A stretch of 63,612 nt of DNA, from assembly GCF_000006405.1 (NCBI RefSeq), contig NW_003210279.1, positions 134,780 through 198,391 on the forward strand, in the 5' to 3' direction. The position numbers and the translations under genes were made by a program. The notes under the pieces were generated by a model. The model was not told where the DNA came from. It did not search any database and saw nothing but the letters and a program-made list of their open reading frames with translations. Source of the DNA: Perkinsus marinus ATCC 50983 (lineage: Eukaryota > Perkinsozoa > Perkinsida > Perkinsidae). The first letter of the stretch is position 1. Every line of letters starts with the position of its first letter. This document shows positions 1 to 11,274 of the stretch, piece by piece.

Positions 1-12
1 CGACCCCTGTTC

Positions 13-94
13 GACTAGTTATGGCCGAGGGGTCAAAGGCGTTAGCCTAAGGCGCCAGTCCGAAAGGGCGTGGGTTCGAACCCCACAGCTGTCA
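13..94 (+). tRNA. tRNA-Leu(AAG)-like gene with degenerate 5' half
   Basis: The 3' half is an intact tRNA-Leu: a short variable arm (CC-GAAA-GG), T-stem GTGGG/CCCAC at 70-74 and 82-86 around loop TTCGAAC, acceptor strand AGCTGTC at 87-93 and discriminator A94. The anticodon loop CTAAGGC gives AAG. The 5' acceptor strand should be GACAGCT, but only GACTAGT at 13-19 resembles it, with two extra bases before TGGCCGAG. The anticodon stem has one mismatch and one wobble that two transitions would explain. It may be a pseudogene or a gene with a damaged 5' end. Confidence 0.5.
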
Positions 95-690
95 TTTGCT
101 ATTGTTTGATAGTCAACTTCGCTTTAAACTCCGATATTCTTCTAATATCTTTCAGCTCGATGGAGATCACCTTGCAGGAGTGCTTCGTCTACCACAAGAC
201 TTTGTCTCGGATGCACAAATCGACGGGTTAACGATGGTGCCTGCTAACAAAGTCAGAAAGGCGTGGTTTAGAGAATTTCCACTCACAAGGTGACCATAAC
301 AAGCTCAGGATCTCCTCGCCCGCCTGAGTCTATTGATTCCCACATTGTCCACCAAAGCCTCGTGATAGGCGCCCATCGGTAGAGTCGTGCTCCGTCCAAG
401 ATCATCATTCCTCATCACCGCCGATGTGGGACTCTCCGGATGCAGCCGCATCCGAGACCAGTCTCGAGCCGTGTGCCTCTTTGCCGTCCATAACGAGTAC
501 TGCTCCACCAGTGCCTATCGTTGATGAGGCCGTTACAGCAGTGAAAAGTGGGATGAAGATCGTCGCACTTAGCGCATCTCCCAGCACTGTAAGGAAGAGC
601 CCAGATCGCTCCCCTGCGTATCGATGGAACATCGTCCAGTGATTCGAGAGGCAGAAAATCTATGCTGCTCTCTAAGGAGGCCTTTCTCAG

Positions 691-2166
691 GCTGAACCGT
701 ATGAATGGTTGCAGCAGAATACCATCCGACAGCGAGACACAGCAGTGCCTCCTCCACCTTCGCGGGCGCCTCCCTTACCCAAAGGCCGTCAAGACTCCAG
801 TACGGCATCAGACAGAGACATCCGTGATATGTAAGTGCGAGACTTCGATACTGCACCTCCTTCTGGAATTTTTCTATTGCGTAGGGGAGAGCGGCGTAAA
901 GGGCAACAGGAGACTATGGGTTCCGTACGTATAGTCGGTATCGACGGAGGCGGGCCCCAGCAGAATCTGACAGCGATGCTGTGGCTGCAAGCAGTCATCG
1001 ATAGACTGGCCAGTAGAGTCATCGCGCTCACTACAAGATTCCACACGTCCTTGCACTCAGGCAAAGCGAATCTTGATCGTAGGAGTGCCTATCGAGAGAT
1101 AGAGGATCTCCTGCCAGAGTGGATGTGGAATCACCTTTGGGGAGCCGTTGAGACCACAGTACCCAAGAGGGAATCTGGGAGCAGCTCTGATGGCGACACT
1201 AGTGGGGCTCCCCCCGCAACTCTGTTTGGCCACCAGTCTTCATGGCAGGTGCTTACTACGGCGCGCCGTCTACCTCTTCTGCTACTCCGGGAAGCTCTCC
1301 AATAGTGTCCGACGTTCGGGAATCAGGAGGAGCGCGATGCCCTGTCTCCAGCGAGAGTGACGGTTTTGATGTTACACTGGGGGAGCATCGGCCTCCTGTC
1401 GGCCGCAGACGACTCAGAAAGCGAGCAGCTCCTAAAAAGTCTCCGAAGGAAGGTAACCTGTTCACTCTGTGAATGGGTAGTTTGATTATTATCCTGACAG
1501 TCTCCAAGGAAGCGTTGGTGGGCATAGAGATTCTCCGCGCGGCACTAGCGGGCACCGACATGCCTATTCGAATGCTCCGTCCTGAACCGAGTCGAGGCCA
1601 AGGACCTGCTGTGAGACTTTTGCGCTGTGCCCATGCTAGAGATTTGTGAATCTCAGGTCAGAAAGTCTTCGACGGGAGCATCACATATGACAAACACACG
1701 CAGGAGTTCCCTTCTTGGAGAGCCGAAGAAGCGGCCTTCGATAATCGAGTCGAGGGGCTCTCCGACTTGCAGGCCATCCATAGGCGGCGACAAGAACCCC
1801 GAGCAGCTTGCCGAGTGGATACGGGCGTTGCCATCTACTCAAATTCCGAGTCTCTTTTTCCGCTATCGAGGCAGCATCAAATTATCCGAATTGTCAGGTC
1901 CAAAGCTGTCGGAGTTGGCCGACACGATATTGTCGAACGGAATCGATGGACCGCAAATGACGGGCTCGGCTGGCTTGCGTGATCTTGGTAACGTGAGTGA
2001 TTCGATTCTGTTGCAGTCAGTCTTATCAGGGATCTGCAATCCGCTCGAGAGCCGAAAGTTGGATCGATTCTGGCAGAATGTTCTTGCGGAGACGCGAGCG
2101 GCTGAGTGCGCACGAGACAATGCTGGACACATTAGAACTGGCGGCATTCAAGTGACGTTGAAATGA
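691..2166 (+). CDS. unidentified spliced gene
   Basis: I do not recognise this protein. Exon 691-830 (in frame after acceptor TTTCTCAG) ends at a strong GTAAGT donor, and its two leftover bases complete a codon with the exon starting at 885 (acceptor TTGCGTAG), which stays open past 1240. Further open coding-like stretches lie at about 1243-1454 (ending at a GTAACC donor), 1499-1660 and 1660-2166; the last is a 170-residue open frame ending at 2166. Two frames are open over 1660-1980, so the final exon's frame is uncertain. An earlier exon may lie at 158-290 behind the acceptor ATCTTTCAG. Exon joins after 1248 are not resolved. Confidence 0.4.
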
Positions 2167-2671
2167 AGCCTCTATTGGCCACCACAACACAATTCAACAA
2201 TTAGTTCGGACCATTGCTGTTGCTTATCTGCATGCAGCTAACTTGCATATATCAAAATTGTTTTTTGAGTTAGTGCAACCCAATTATAGGCTAGTAGCCT
2301 ATGACTCACATGTTTCATAGCGTGAATGTCATACTCATATATGCGACTGGCCTAACATCGTAGACAAAGGCCTTTTACATATACTCTCACCATCTATTCC
2401 GATACACTTGACAGAATATTATGCGATACCTTCTGTGTATTAGTAATTTTAAGTCGCAACTCCGTACGCGGTACACTACCACATCAATTATGATAGCAAA
2501 TTGCCTATTCAGCATAATTTTCGTGGAACCTAAATTCGCTCATACATACCTCTGTCGACTCAATCGTATACATGTGTATTGTCTAGAAAGCAAGTCGACA
2601 CTTGACAAACTGAAACAGTTAACTACGAATGAGTTCATTATCGGCTATTTCACGACTGATACTCGATACTC
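2167..2671. other. intergenic, no gene seen
   Basis: AT-richer stretch between the end of the plus-strand spliced gene and the stop codon of the minus-strand cathepsin gene. Short open frames here lack coding character. The two genes converge, so this holds both 3' untranslated regions. Confidence 0.5.
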
Positions 2672-3652
2672 CTATGATACGACTACGGGGTCGGCCACGA
2701 CGGTATCTTCCACGGGCTTGAAAGCGCTCGGGAACATGCGCATCCAATCGGGCGGACCATAGTCGGCGACACGAGGCTCGGGGTCGACCACGGCCCAAGA
2801 ACAGTCTTGTTCGATGCCCATTGCGTTGATACCCGACTGAACATGGAAGTACCCTTGATCACCCCAGAAGGTTCCCCAAGAGTTCTTCACGATATAATAT
2901 TCTTCACCATCTTCGTCTTGACTCCAACCAACAATGACAATGTCATGATCCAGACTCCAGTTTCCGGTAGTTGTCGCTCGGACAATATCGCCAGGATGGT
3001 ATTTGCCGTTTTCAACTTCACCAGAATCGACACCGCAACTGATAGGGCCACGACGATAGACCTCAGACTTGATCTTGTGAGGAGTCGGGTTGGGTATTTT
3101 GGCAAACTCCGTGACGAAATAGCGACCATAACGTTGTACTGGATAGCAAGGCCCAGTACCGGCCGGAGGGTCACAGTTGATGCAGTTATCAATTGGGGAG
3201 CACTGACCGTCCTCGCCGCGGTAAAATTGGCATTGGTCGTCCGGTAGACCCTCGAGATAGGCAAACTTGTACACACCAAAATCTTCGCCACCATGACAAG
3301 AGCCAGCGATGTCACGTCCGCAGTTGAGGACGACTTGGCGGGCGACGTTGACCTCGGGAAACTGAGCCTTGTTGGCCACTTTGAGCCTGTCGTTGATGAC
3401 ACCAACGCCGGCATGAAGCCAGCAGGAGCCACAGTACTTCGGGGCATGCTGATTGAGAACCTTGGTAATGTAATTGACACCGTTGTGGTGACGCCAGTCG
3501 AAGGTAGCAGGCAAATGATGCTCATCTGTGTAGGTATGAGGCAAAGGTGAGACGACGACCTCGTGATTAGAGTGATCACTGAACATAGCCTTACGGCAGC
3601 CACCACCCGCAACGTAGGTGATTAGACCAACGTAAGTAGCGAGGAGAAGCAT
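2672..3652 (-). CDS. cathepsin Z/X-like papain-family cysteine peptidase
   Basis: Single-exon, 326-residue C1A peptidase, expected to enter the secretory pathway and act in a lysosome-like compartment or outside the cell. An N-terminal hydrophobic stretch (about residues 1-18) looks like a signal peptide. A short propeptide follows, and the mature domain starts near LPATFDWR (47-54). The oxyanion Gln is Q68, catalytic Cys C77 in CGSCW, His H236 in LDHDIVIVGW and Asn N257 in VKNSWGTFWG, so all catalytic residues are present. The short propeptide, the DWR..GVNY start and the insert just before the active site (QHAPKYCGSCW) are typical of cathepsin Z/X; the family's usual HIP is HAP here. A tail of about 35 residues rich in Pro, Asp and Val follows the domain. 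Intronless, unlike most neighbours. Confidence 0.93.
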   Translation of the reverse strand: MLLLATYVGLITYVAGGGCRKAMFSDHSNHEVVVSPLPHTYTDEHHLPATFDWRHHNGVNYITKVLNQHAPKYCGSCWLHAGVGVINDRLKVANKAQFPEVNVARQVVLNCGRDIAGSCHGGEDFGVYKFAYLEGLPDDQCQFYRGEDGQCSPIDNCINCDPPAGTGPCYPVQRYGRYFVTEFAKIPNPTPHKIKSEVYRRGPISCGVDSGEVENGKYHPGDIVRATTTGNWSLDHDIVIVGWSQDEDGEEYYIVKNSWGTFWGDQGYFHVQSGINAMGIEQDCSWAVVDPEPRVADYGPPDWMRMFPSAFKPVEDTVVADPVVVS

Positions 3653-3743
3653 TATGAAGTGGTGACGAGGCCGATGTGACGCGGACTAACGACTGGGGCG
3701 AAATGATTTTGCTCTGAAACGGAGCGATGTGCGCATGTACAAT

Positions 3744-3754
3744 CTCGCTCGCCC
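3744..3754 (+). promoter_or_regulatory. CTCGCTCGCCC motif upstream of DYNLT
   Basis: This 11-mer lies 56 bp before the proposed DYNLT start codon. The same core recurs 104 bp before the AP2-like start and 27 bp before the start of the duplicated small gene. It may be a core-promoter or initiator element. Function is inferred only from recurrence and position. Confidence 0.3.
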
Positions 3755-3809
3755 TTTACTCGATGAAGGATGTAGAGTCGCTCCTCTCACTCCACAGCTG
3801 AACGATCTC

Positions 3810-4695
3810 ATGGATCAGGAAGATCAAGTCGAGGAAGTAAGCGTCTCCTATCGACGGCTATCGAACGAACGACACGGCCTTCTTCCTTGTAGGTGGAATG
3901 GGATGATGAAGAGCTGTCGAGGCTTGTATATAACGAGATCGATCGGACCTTCAGTGACAGACCGTAGGTTTATCTCACGACTAGATCTCGCTGATATCAA
4001 TGCTGTTGAGAGTATCAAGGCATAGACTAGCCTATAATTACTAGAATCACTCCCGTTCGGGTAGATGATGATGTGAATTGTTATTGATTCACGTCGGGTC
4101 GAACGTAGCTGTCCAGAACAAGCAAACGAGTCTTAATAAAGGGTCGTAGATACTTACCTTGCTTTTCTGTCAAATATCGATAGCTCTGTGGTGGCTATAC
4201 GGGGGAGTCTTGCTGACAGTGTGTGAGTTACAGGTACGACGAGTCGTATACGAAGGCCTGGAGTGACCAGATCTGTGAGATGGTCATGGACTTGTTGAAG
4301 GAAAGGTGGAAGACTTATAAATATATGGGTGAGCCATTACTGCATCAACTTGCGCTATTGTGTGCACTTTAGTGACCTGTGCGGTGATGCAGAGGAACAA
4401 CTCTACCTTGCATGCTGCGACCTCTTGTTGGTGGGAGTCTGAGAGTGACAGTGAGTTATCGTACCGGCCGATAGTAGCCTGAAAGTAGCCAGTCAGCTTT
4501 GTATAACCGTGGCCTTTCATCTACCAAAACTATCTGAAAGCTTTCAGACATAATGAGGAATTGTCTGCAAAGAGATTTCCGCGAATTAGTGATTCTGTCT
4601 ATGCAGGAACGCTAACGTGTGTATGGCCAAAAGAAGGATCACGTGTCTCCTCGGGCATGTGTTGTGTGGTCACGATATTTGCTGTCGGTTTTTGA
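3810..4695 (+). CDS. Tctex-1-type dynein light chain (DYNLT)
   Basis: Light chain of cytoplasmic or axonemal dynein, which dimerises and binds dynein intermediate chain. Five exons: 3810-3836, 3893-3963, 4234-4328, 4373-4450 and 4607-4695. All introns are GT-AG and phases join exactly (360 nt, 119 residues; human DYNLT1 has 113). Family landmarks in order: an acidic N-terminus with the first helix (DDEELSRLVYNEIDRTF), the second helix and first strand (KAWSDQICEM ... KTYKYMVTCAVMQRNN), the hallmark LHAATSCWWE, and a C-terminal strand VVTIFAVGF matching the family's IVSVFGL end. The start ATG at 3810 gives an N-terminus of normal length; the in-frame ATG at 3729 would add 27 residues. The exons are too small to show as long ORFs. 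Confidence 0.9.
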
Positions 4696-4770
4696 AGCCT
4701 CATGTATATATGAGTGGTCTCGGTCAGCACTGTTGATTTGCGTTAGTACACGAAACTGATCTCAAGATGA

Positions 4771-5560
4771 GAGCCTAAGGTTGCTCGCAACGCGATAAGA
4801 TCGTACGATGAAGTCTTCAACTTTGGCAGATATTACAGAAGGGGCAATCCTGAGTTACTGTTATTGTATTGGCGTTCACGACTCCGGGCATTTGAGGCCT
4901 CAGAGTTGCAGAAGAAACCTAGTGGAGCGTAAACTAGTTGTTGAGGAAGCTATAGGACACTAGCGATAGAAGGACCAGCTCGCTCCGGAGAAGTTATGAG
5001 AATATCTAACCGGCGATGATGGATCAACATGATGCGTCGACGAAGCCTAAAAGCTTCATTCAAACATCTCTATCAACGTAGGATGAAAACTGTATGAAGG
5101 CGGGATGCTCCTATGGCATTGGACTGAACCGAATATGAGGCAAAATTGGCTTTGAGATCCTTGGAGACCAAAATTTGAAGCCTATCTCAATGACCCGACT
5201 CGAGAGGGAATCCAGCTGGCACGCGTGGATTCCCTCCGAGTTTTGGTCGCTTATGTAAGTGTGTTTTCGTTACTGCTTCTGCCCATTGTGCGCGACTACA
5301 CGCGGATGCATGGCTGGACATCCATCCGCCCGAATAGATGGCGGCAGAGGTCCTTATGACATCGTGTTAGCGATTCTGAGTCACGACAAAAAGGAACAGT
5401 TTCTCCATTTTATGTTTTTCATAGCCAATCAATCGTGGGTGGGGGCTGTCGAAGAAATGGGGATAGGATAGCACACAGCTGAGACTACCTGTTGTGGGTC
5501 GGCAGCGAATCCTTAGGGTTCTAAAGATAGTGAGCCAGCATCGTTGACGATGCATCACGT
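4771..5560 (+). CDS. possible exons of an unidentified plus-strand gene
   Basis: Two short stretches look coding but are not assigned. One is a 52-codon open frame at about 4767-4929 (containing YDEVFNFGRYYRRGNPELLL), ending in TAA. The other is a frame at about 5160-5360 (containing FEAYLNDPTREGIQLARVDS), which passes a GTAAGT donor at 5253. I could not join them with confidence, and I do not recognise the protein. Between them and up to the tRNA nothing else is visible. Confidence 0.25.
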
Positions 5561-5601
5561 TTCACAATTCGACCTTGATAGATTTCGATTATGTCGAAAA
5601 A

Positions 5602-5673
5602 AGGTTCTATCGAGATTCGAACTCGAGTCGCTGGATTCAAAGTCCAGAGTGCTAACCACTACACTATAGAACC
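5602..5673 (-). tRNA. tRNA-Gln(TTG)
   Basis: Complete 72-nt cloverleaf on the minus strand. The acceptor GGTTCTA pairs with TAGAACC, the D-arm is GTGTAGTGGTTAGCAC, the anticodon stem CTGGA/TCCAG closes loop CTTTGAA (anticodon TTG), and the T-arm is TCGAG-TTCGAAT-CTCGA. There is no intron, and CCA is not encoded. It lies just upstream of the plus-strand AP2-like gene. Confidence 0.93.
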
Positions 5674-5685
5674 AATGAAAATTTT

Positions 5686-5696
5686 CTCGCTCGCCC
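5686..5696 (+). promoter_or_regulatory. CTCGCTCGCCC motif upstream of the AP2-like gene
   Basis: Exact 11-mer shared with the DYNLT upstream region. It lies 104 bp before the proposed start codon and just after the tRNA-Gln gene. A role as a promoter element is inferred from recurrence. Confidence 0.3.
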
Positions 5697-5799
5697 TTGT
5701 CTCGTCTCGCCTGGAAAACCGTTTCGCGTGCTGGCGCTGGCTTATTCAGAAATCGCACTACATTCGTGCAAGTATTTGAACCTGCACTTTTCCTGCATA

Positions 5800-7044
5800 A
5801 TGGACGACGACTTATCAACAGCCAATGCAGTTGCAGCTGTATGTGGTCTGACTGGCCACCTCGGAATAGATGGGAGTGGAAGCGGAGTGAACCCCGACGA
5901 CCAAGCCGCTGTTGCTGCTCTGGCGGCTGCTGCGACCATGGAGAGCTTTTCGCAATCGATGCTCTCTCAAGCGGCGGCAGTCGCAGCTACCACCTCACCT
6001 CCACCTCGTAAGAAGCAACGCCATAGAATTCATCAACATCGTGATAGTGGTGTTGGTGCTGATATAGAACTTCCTGGCATCCCTCTTCCCAAGGGGGTTC
6101 AACGCTCCAGGAAAGCATTTGTTGGTGGTTTCTGCAGTAAAGGAAGGAGGTTCTCCGGTCCCACTCGCAAAACTGTCGAAGAAGCACTTTCTGATCGCCT
6201 TCGTCTCGAGCAACTGGGAGGTGACATCGCAGCTCTGGAAGCTCTGTCGGCTGAACTACGGGCTGAGGTTGATGACGGTGACGGGCGTCGCAGTCGGGGC
6301 AGGAAGCGTCAAGATAATGGTATTCCTGTTGAACATCATCATCATGGTGGACTGCCCAACTCCTCAACTCTATTGAAGATGCGCAGAGACGCCTTACAGA
6401 GTCAACAAGCTGCCGAGGCCGCCGCTGCCGCCGCTGCCCTTTGTGGTGTCGGTCCTGAGGGAGCCGGGGAAACCCTGCACACTCCAGCAGCACAACATTT
6501 GCCAGAAGGTGTTATGCTCATCTCTATCGGTGGTTTGGGTAACGCATTCGTAGCCTATCAGAGAGCTCCTACAGCTGATCGAATACACATTCTGGGCCCA
6601 CCGAGACGGACCATCGTAGCGGCTGGGGACGACTACCAGGCTGCGATCGGTTTGACTACCCCTCCTACTACTACACGAGGCAACCGACCGATCAACGAGA
6701 GTATTCTGATTTGCTCTGGTATAGGTCGTGTCGTGAGCCTTATATCAGAAGATGAGCTCACTAGTGCCTATGTCGGCATTATCATCGTCAGTGGGGAATC
6801 TTGTTACCCTGTAGGGCCTATAAGGGAGACCACTACGGAGGCTAAGAACGACTTGGATCATGCTAGTGGTGGTATATTGACGGCATCAGTGAAGGCGATC
6901 CCACAGCCGCATGATGAGCCCCACATGCTGGACTTTGGCGAACCGCAAGTTGTGGATATTGATGTGCATTCGGGGGAAGACGACCATCGTGGTGAAGGAT
7001 CTGATCCTACAGTGTCGTCGGGACTCGACTCTGAATGGGTTTAA
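5800..7044 (+). CDS. Ala-rich nuclear protein with a possible AP2-like DNA-binding domain
   Basis: Single-exon, 414-residue protein when started at the ATG at 5800. The frame is open upstream to 5728, but the MDDD start follows the shared 11-mer motif and gives a sensible N-terminus. Features: Ala-rich stretches (residues 36-46 and 57-63), a basic patch RKKQRHR (70-76), then residues 97-139, where LPKGVQRSRKAFVGGF, a KGRRF turn and an amphipathic helix TVEEALSDRLRL follow the strand-strand-strand-helix order of AP2 domains. This is followed by a His tract, another Ala run near 230 and an acidic C-terminus. Probably a sequence-specific DNA-binding regulator. The AP2 call rests on pattern only; a lineage-specific nuclear protein is the alternative. 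Confidence 0.55.
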   Translation: MDDDLSTANAVAAVCGLTGHLGIDGSGSGVNPDDQAAVAALAAAATMESFSQSMLSQAAAVAATTSPPPRKKQRHRIHQHRDSGVGADIELPGIPLPKGVQRSRKAFVGGFCSKGRRFSGPTRKTVEEALSDRLRLEQLGGDIAALEALSAELRAEVDDGDGRRSRGRKRQDNGIPVEHHHHGGLPNSSTLLKMRRDALQSQQAAEAAAAAAALCGVGPEGAGETLHTPAAQHLPEGVMLISIGGLGNAFVAYQRAPTADRIHILGPPRRTIVAAGDDYQAAIGLTTPPTTTRGNRPINESILICSGIGRVVSLISEDELTSAYVGIIIVSGESCYPVGPIRETTTEAKNDLDHASGGILTASVKAIPQPHDEPHMLDFGEPQVVDIDVHSGEDDHRGEGSDPTVSSGLDSEWV

Positions 7045-8364
7045 TGAGGAAGCGTACTACTATCGTCGTCATCATACTATTGTTATAAAAGCTCGAGTGT
7101 TTGCACTGTTGTGTTTGAGTCTGGGAAGTGACGATGGAGTGGTATGGGTAAGAGAAATGACTTTGACTTCGTCGTAGTGGGTTTTTGGTAACATGATGTC
7201 CAAAGGGTAAAGTGGCTACTAATGCGCTCGATTTTCATAGTGAATATGGGAATACTATGTAAACTGGTGTCTCTGATACAGTAGACTTCATCTTCAATAT
7301 GGGGGGAAAACATGCACATGGTCAACTACATGTGTTGGTGGTGATAAGATGGGAAAAGCTTGGGCAGTTACAATTGGGATCAGGGACTTTGAGAAATAAC
7401 GTTTTCTAGGGGTTGATAACAATGACGAAAATGTGACTACTGTGATGATGACATTTACATGGGAAACTGATTGAAGAATGTGTTCCTAGCCATACGTGGA
7501 AAATCGAAAATGAGTTCCTGGATGATTCTCTTATTGGGAATTCCACCGAAGTTACTCACCTGTAATCGGCAACATCATAGTAGTTTATGTTTATAGATTT
7601 TGTGATGGCTAAAATTAAAGGAGATTATTCTTAGAAGTTCAGATCAGCTCGAATGCTCATATTGTCATAGTTGACGGTAACAGTAAAACAACTCGCGTTA
7701 GAAGGGCTCCACGGAATCACCCACATCAGTAAGTAGTTGTAGTTATTTTCTTCGGATGAAGTCCCCTGCTGAAGGGCAGCCGTCAGCGTTGCAGATGCCT
7801 TGTATAGAGCATCCAGGGAGGATGATCAAGGACAGACGATATTGTGAAAATATGATGATGCTGTGTGACTCACAAGTACGTCTATGCGTAGTGGGATCTG
7901 CCTGAACGGCACCTTAGAAAACTCATAGGAAGAATTTGGCTAATTACAGCGTGGTCGACGTTGATACCTGTTTGAAATCTGGCGTATACATGTGAATTCG
8001 TTTTCGACATACTCGGAAATTTACGGAAAATTTCGAGAAATTTACGAAATCAACTACTTCATTTCTGACACATGCCCTTCATGGAATTTATATTCCGAGT
8101 TTATTTAGAGCTTACATATACTAGGGCTCGGTCATTGTTCATTTCGGAGCTGCTGCTGCTGAGTTTGCTGCAGTCATACTTTTATAGCGGCTACTGTCTG
8201 CTCGGTGGAAGGAGTGTTGCTCTAAAATGAAGAGTGTGCAACGTGGTCAATTCGAGGATTAAGAATCTAAAATCTAGAGTATTGGGAAATCTTAGCATGA
8301 GAAAATTATAAATATTTATCATCATGACCGAACTCGAACGGTTATATAGACTTGTATATAATCA
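7045..8364. other. no firm gene; possible 5' exons of the next gene
   Basis: Mostly AT-rich. A coding-like stretch at 7632-7728, preceded by acceptor ATTCTTAG and ended by a GTAAGT donor, and another at about 7772-7845 could be early exons of the two-TM gene at 8668-10543, but I could not connect them. A 45-bp fragment of element family B lies at 7300-7345. Confidence 0.3.
7300..7345 (+). repeat. family B element, terminal fragment
   Basis: Only the GCACATGGTCAACTACATG terminal block is present, preceded by a run of G like the GGGG of full copies. Confidence 0.6.
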
Positions 8365-8502
8365 ATAGAGTTTCACCTGTTTGACGTGAAGTGGTGCAGT
8401 ACTCCTTGTAAATTACAAAAGGTATATTTTTCCGCGAACACAGTTGTTTCCCACGAAATGAAATGTAAAGTACGTTTCTCTTTTTCATATCAAGGGTGAA
8501 AT
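8365..8502 (+). repeat. family A element (MITE-like)
   Basis: Degraded copy. It opens with GAGTTTCACCTGTTTGACG and closes with CATATCAAGGGTGAAAT. It lies directly upstream of the first secure exon of the two-TM gene, probably in an intron. Confidence 0.7.
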
Positions 8503-8667
8503 GTGAGTGGTGAAATGCAGAAATTACACGATACGCAATCGTTTGAGGGGAACATCCATTTACGCGAATGTTAATCAATGTGATGAAAAAACAGAAATTG
8601 TGAATTGCGAGATTACTCAAGTTTAATATTTCCTGTGAGAGTCGACGTGTTTGGTTTCCCCCCTCAG

Positions 8668-10543
8668 GAGCATCTGTGGCGTTTGATATTAACACAACTA
8701 AAAACCGTTGAAGCGTTACACACAGCTGAAGTAGAGTGGTTTCATCGTTGGCTCTCGTCAAGATCCCTTCAGAGTCTCCCACATTTTAATGCATCTTCAT
8801 CTGATGGTCCGATGCCGATTACTTCGTCAATATTGGTTCAAGTTCGGCAACCACAAAGCACGGGTGAGTACGGGTCCATCTTGTGGGGAATGTATTAATC
8901 GTTACAGTGGCAATTTTACCAATCGTATTTTTTCGACATGAGAATTTTATGGCGAGTTTATTTTAGCAGTGTGGGAATAGATGAACATGGTCAACTACAT
9001 GTGTTGGTGAGAATTTGGGAAATTATCGTTGATTTTTGTACACTTCTACCCGAAATCGTGTGTAAATTCTCATAATTAGTGAGGAAACTTACGAGCTCAG
9101 TTGAGGAAACCAAACATACCGTACGTGTCAATTTGATATGCAAACGCGTATTACTTTGAAAGGAAAATTATAGTGAACAAGTTGTTGCTATCCGAGTTCT
9201 AAACGAGTACTTTCATCACAACACATGTTACATTGTATATGCAATAGAGTTTCACACTGATTTTCGTCAACCTCAAAAAGTAACACACATTTGCATATCA
9301 AATTGGCACGCACTGTAACTTCTGCATTAACTTCTGATAACACACGATAACGATCATAGAGGTCAATGAGATGGGCCCGTGCATGTGTATGGCTTAACGC
9401 TAGGCGTTATGTCGGACGTTCGAAATTTTTGTGAAATTACTTGTGTCCTGTCAGTTAGTACAGCTGGTCGTGGAGAAGTACAGGGGAGTAATAACACCAC
9501 TGGAAGCTTGGGAGGGCTCAATCGTCGTCGTTGCTCATCAGATGCTGCAGTACATCAAAATCATCGTCATCAGCAGCAGCAGCAGCAACAACGCGATGTG
9601 GATGCGGATCGGCGAGCTATGGGTAAGTCAGTTCATTTTGCCTCAGAGTAATTTATCTAAATTCGATAATACAATGTAGTTGGTTCCTATCAGTGAATTG
9701 TCTTAGATTGTAGTTTTTTGAGGGTTTTCTTGCCATTTCAGAAGCAGGGGCGGAAATTCGACGTCGACTGTCAATGATTTTACGTGTCTTTTTCCTGGCT
9801 TTCGTGCTGGACCTATGTAAGTGAGAGACTCGCCCGACCGGTGTTTCACCTCAATTCAGCTATCAACGGCTACTACTTGATACTAGTGATGAGCATTCTG
9901 TATCTAATGCGCTTGGACGAGCTCATGAAGAGGGTTTGGCAGGCCAGAGGGGCGCCGGGCGCTGCTATCGGTGCTCGTCCATCTCTAGATGTGCAGGTGA
10001 GTGAAATTGGAAAAAAGTTTATATGTGTTGAAACCAAATTTTTACGGTTTATCGATTATCAGTCAAAAACAATCCAAGTCGAAATGGTTGCATAAAAAAT
10101 TATAAAATTTTTCATAGTCATTTCGTTTTTTCTGCTCGCTGTGGACACTTTATCACAAAAATTGGTCAGCCGTGTTTTTAGTGATGAAATTCTGGACGAA
10201 GGCGCTCATTGTGAAGGGTGATGGTTTGTGTTCAGCTGAATAGGTTGGATCGATTACGTGAACGAAGGGCGAAGCGAGATGAGCTGATAGAGCAGGAAAA
10301 AGAGAAACGCGCTGCTGCAGTGAGGGAAAAGATACAGGAGCGGGGAGAGATCACAGATGAGACAGGGATCGAGATGCAGGTGAAGTTTTTTGGGGGGGTG
10401 TTGTTGGTTTTGCGAAACACATGTGGCTTTAGGTCTACGAGGAACTGTATGGCTCGTCACCAACACCAGAAGAGATAATAGACGCCTCATTGAGACCGCA
10501 GCATAAGAAAGACATCGTGGCGAGGTATTCTAGCCGTATTTGA
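8668..10543 (+). CDS. two-transmembrane, coiled-coil protein (5' end unresolved)
   Basis: Exons 8668-8863, 9464-9622, 9742-9816, 9860-9996, 10236-10379 and 10433-10543 join in phase into 273 codons ending in TGA. All splice sites are GT-AG. In order: an N-terminal soluble part with a Trp-rich helix (EVEWFHRWL), a low-complexity linker with His and a run of seven Gln (about 9572-9592), two closely spaced hydrophobic segments (MILRVFFLAFVLDL and YYLILVMSILYL), a charged coiled coil (RLRERRAKRDELIEQEKEK) and an acidic C-terminus. I do not recognise the family. It is probably an endomembrane protein with a short hairpin anchor. The first exon begins in phase 0 and has no start codon, so upstream exons are missing. 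The first intron carries a family B element. Confidence 0.7.
8966..9125 (+). repeat. family B element in an intron
   Basis: Starts CAGTGTGGGAATAG, has the block CATGGTCAACTACATGTGTTGG, and ends with GAGCTCAGTTGAGGAAACC. It lies inside the intron 8864-9463 of the two-TM gene. Confidence 0.85.
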
Positions 10544-11274
10544 GAGCGATTCCGGTTGGGTTGTTGTCGCCTCGATCCTGCGGCAGGATTCCTGCCGATG
10601 ACTTTTATCGAGATTCTCCGACAGCGGCGAGTCTAAGAAGTGATTCTTGTTGTGATTCAGGTTCGTATACCAACTTCCTGTGATGTTCGTGCTCACTATC
10701 ATCCCCGAGTGGAGTCCAAATCCTGACTATTTAACATAACAGTATCATATCTCGTGATAGACATTCACTATTTTTCGAGAAGATATTTTTGTTGTGTGCG
10801 TTATGAGTCGGAGATCGCTACTGGGCAATATGAGGGGTGCATGATGGTCGTGATAGCATGTGATTGTTCGCGAGGAGGCACATGAGTGGATTATGGGCTT
10901 CAGTGATGGATTGGTCTTTCCTGCACTCGTCGACTCGTGAATAACGTTTGTATTGTTGTTCGGGCAGCAAAACTTGTTCGACACTGATAGACGCCAACTG
11001 TCGGAGATGCGAGGCGTGTCTGCTCTGCCACTCCTGTTGAATATCAATTCGAGTTAGCCGCTAACGGTTGGCGGAGTCGGTCGTTGTCTTTCCTATGAGG
11101 GCAACGAAGGACGTCCTGCTGTAGTGAGTCTGACTCAGGTGGCGCTGTATTGAAATGTGGATCGATTCAGTGTAGTCAAGAGTTTAGTGCTTGGATGTTG
11201 AGGAAAAACTAACATAGGATGGTCAATATGCACGATGTAATACACATGTAATGTTACTCATGCTGATGAAAAGA
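10544..11274. other. intergenic, no gene seen
   Basis: Between the two-TM gene and the tRNA-like left border of the tandem duplication. Only short frames without coding character. Confidence 0.5.
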
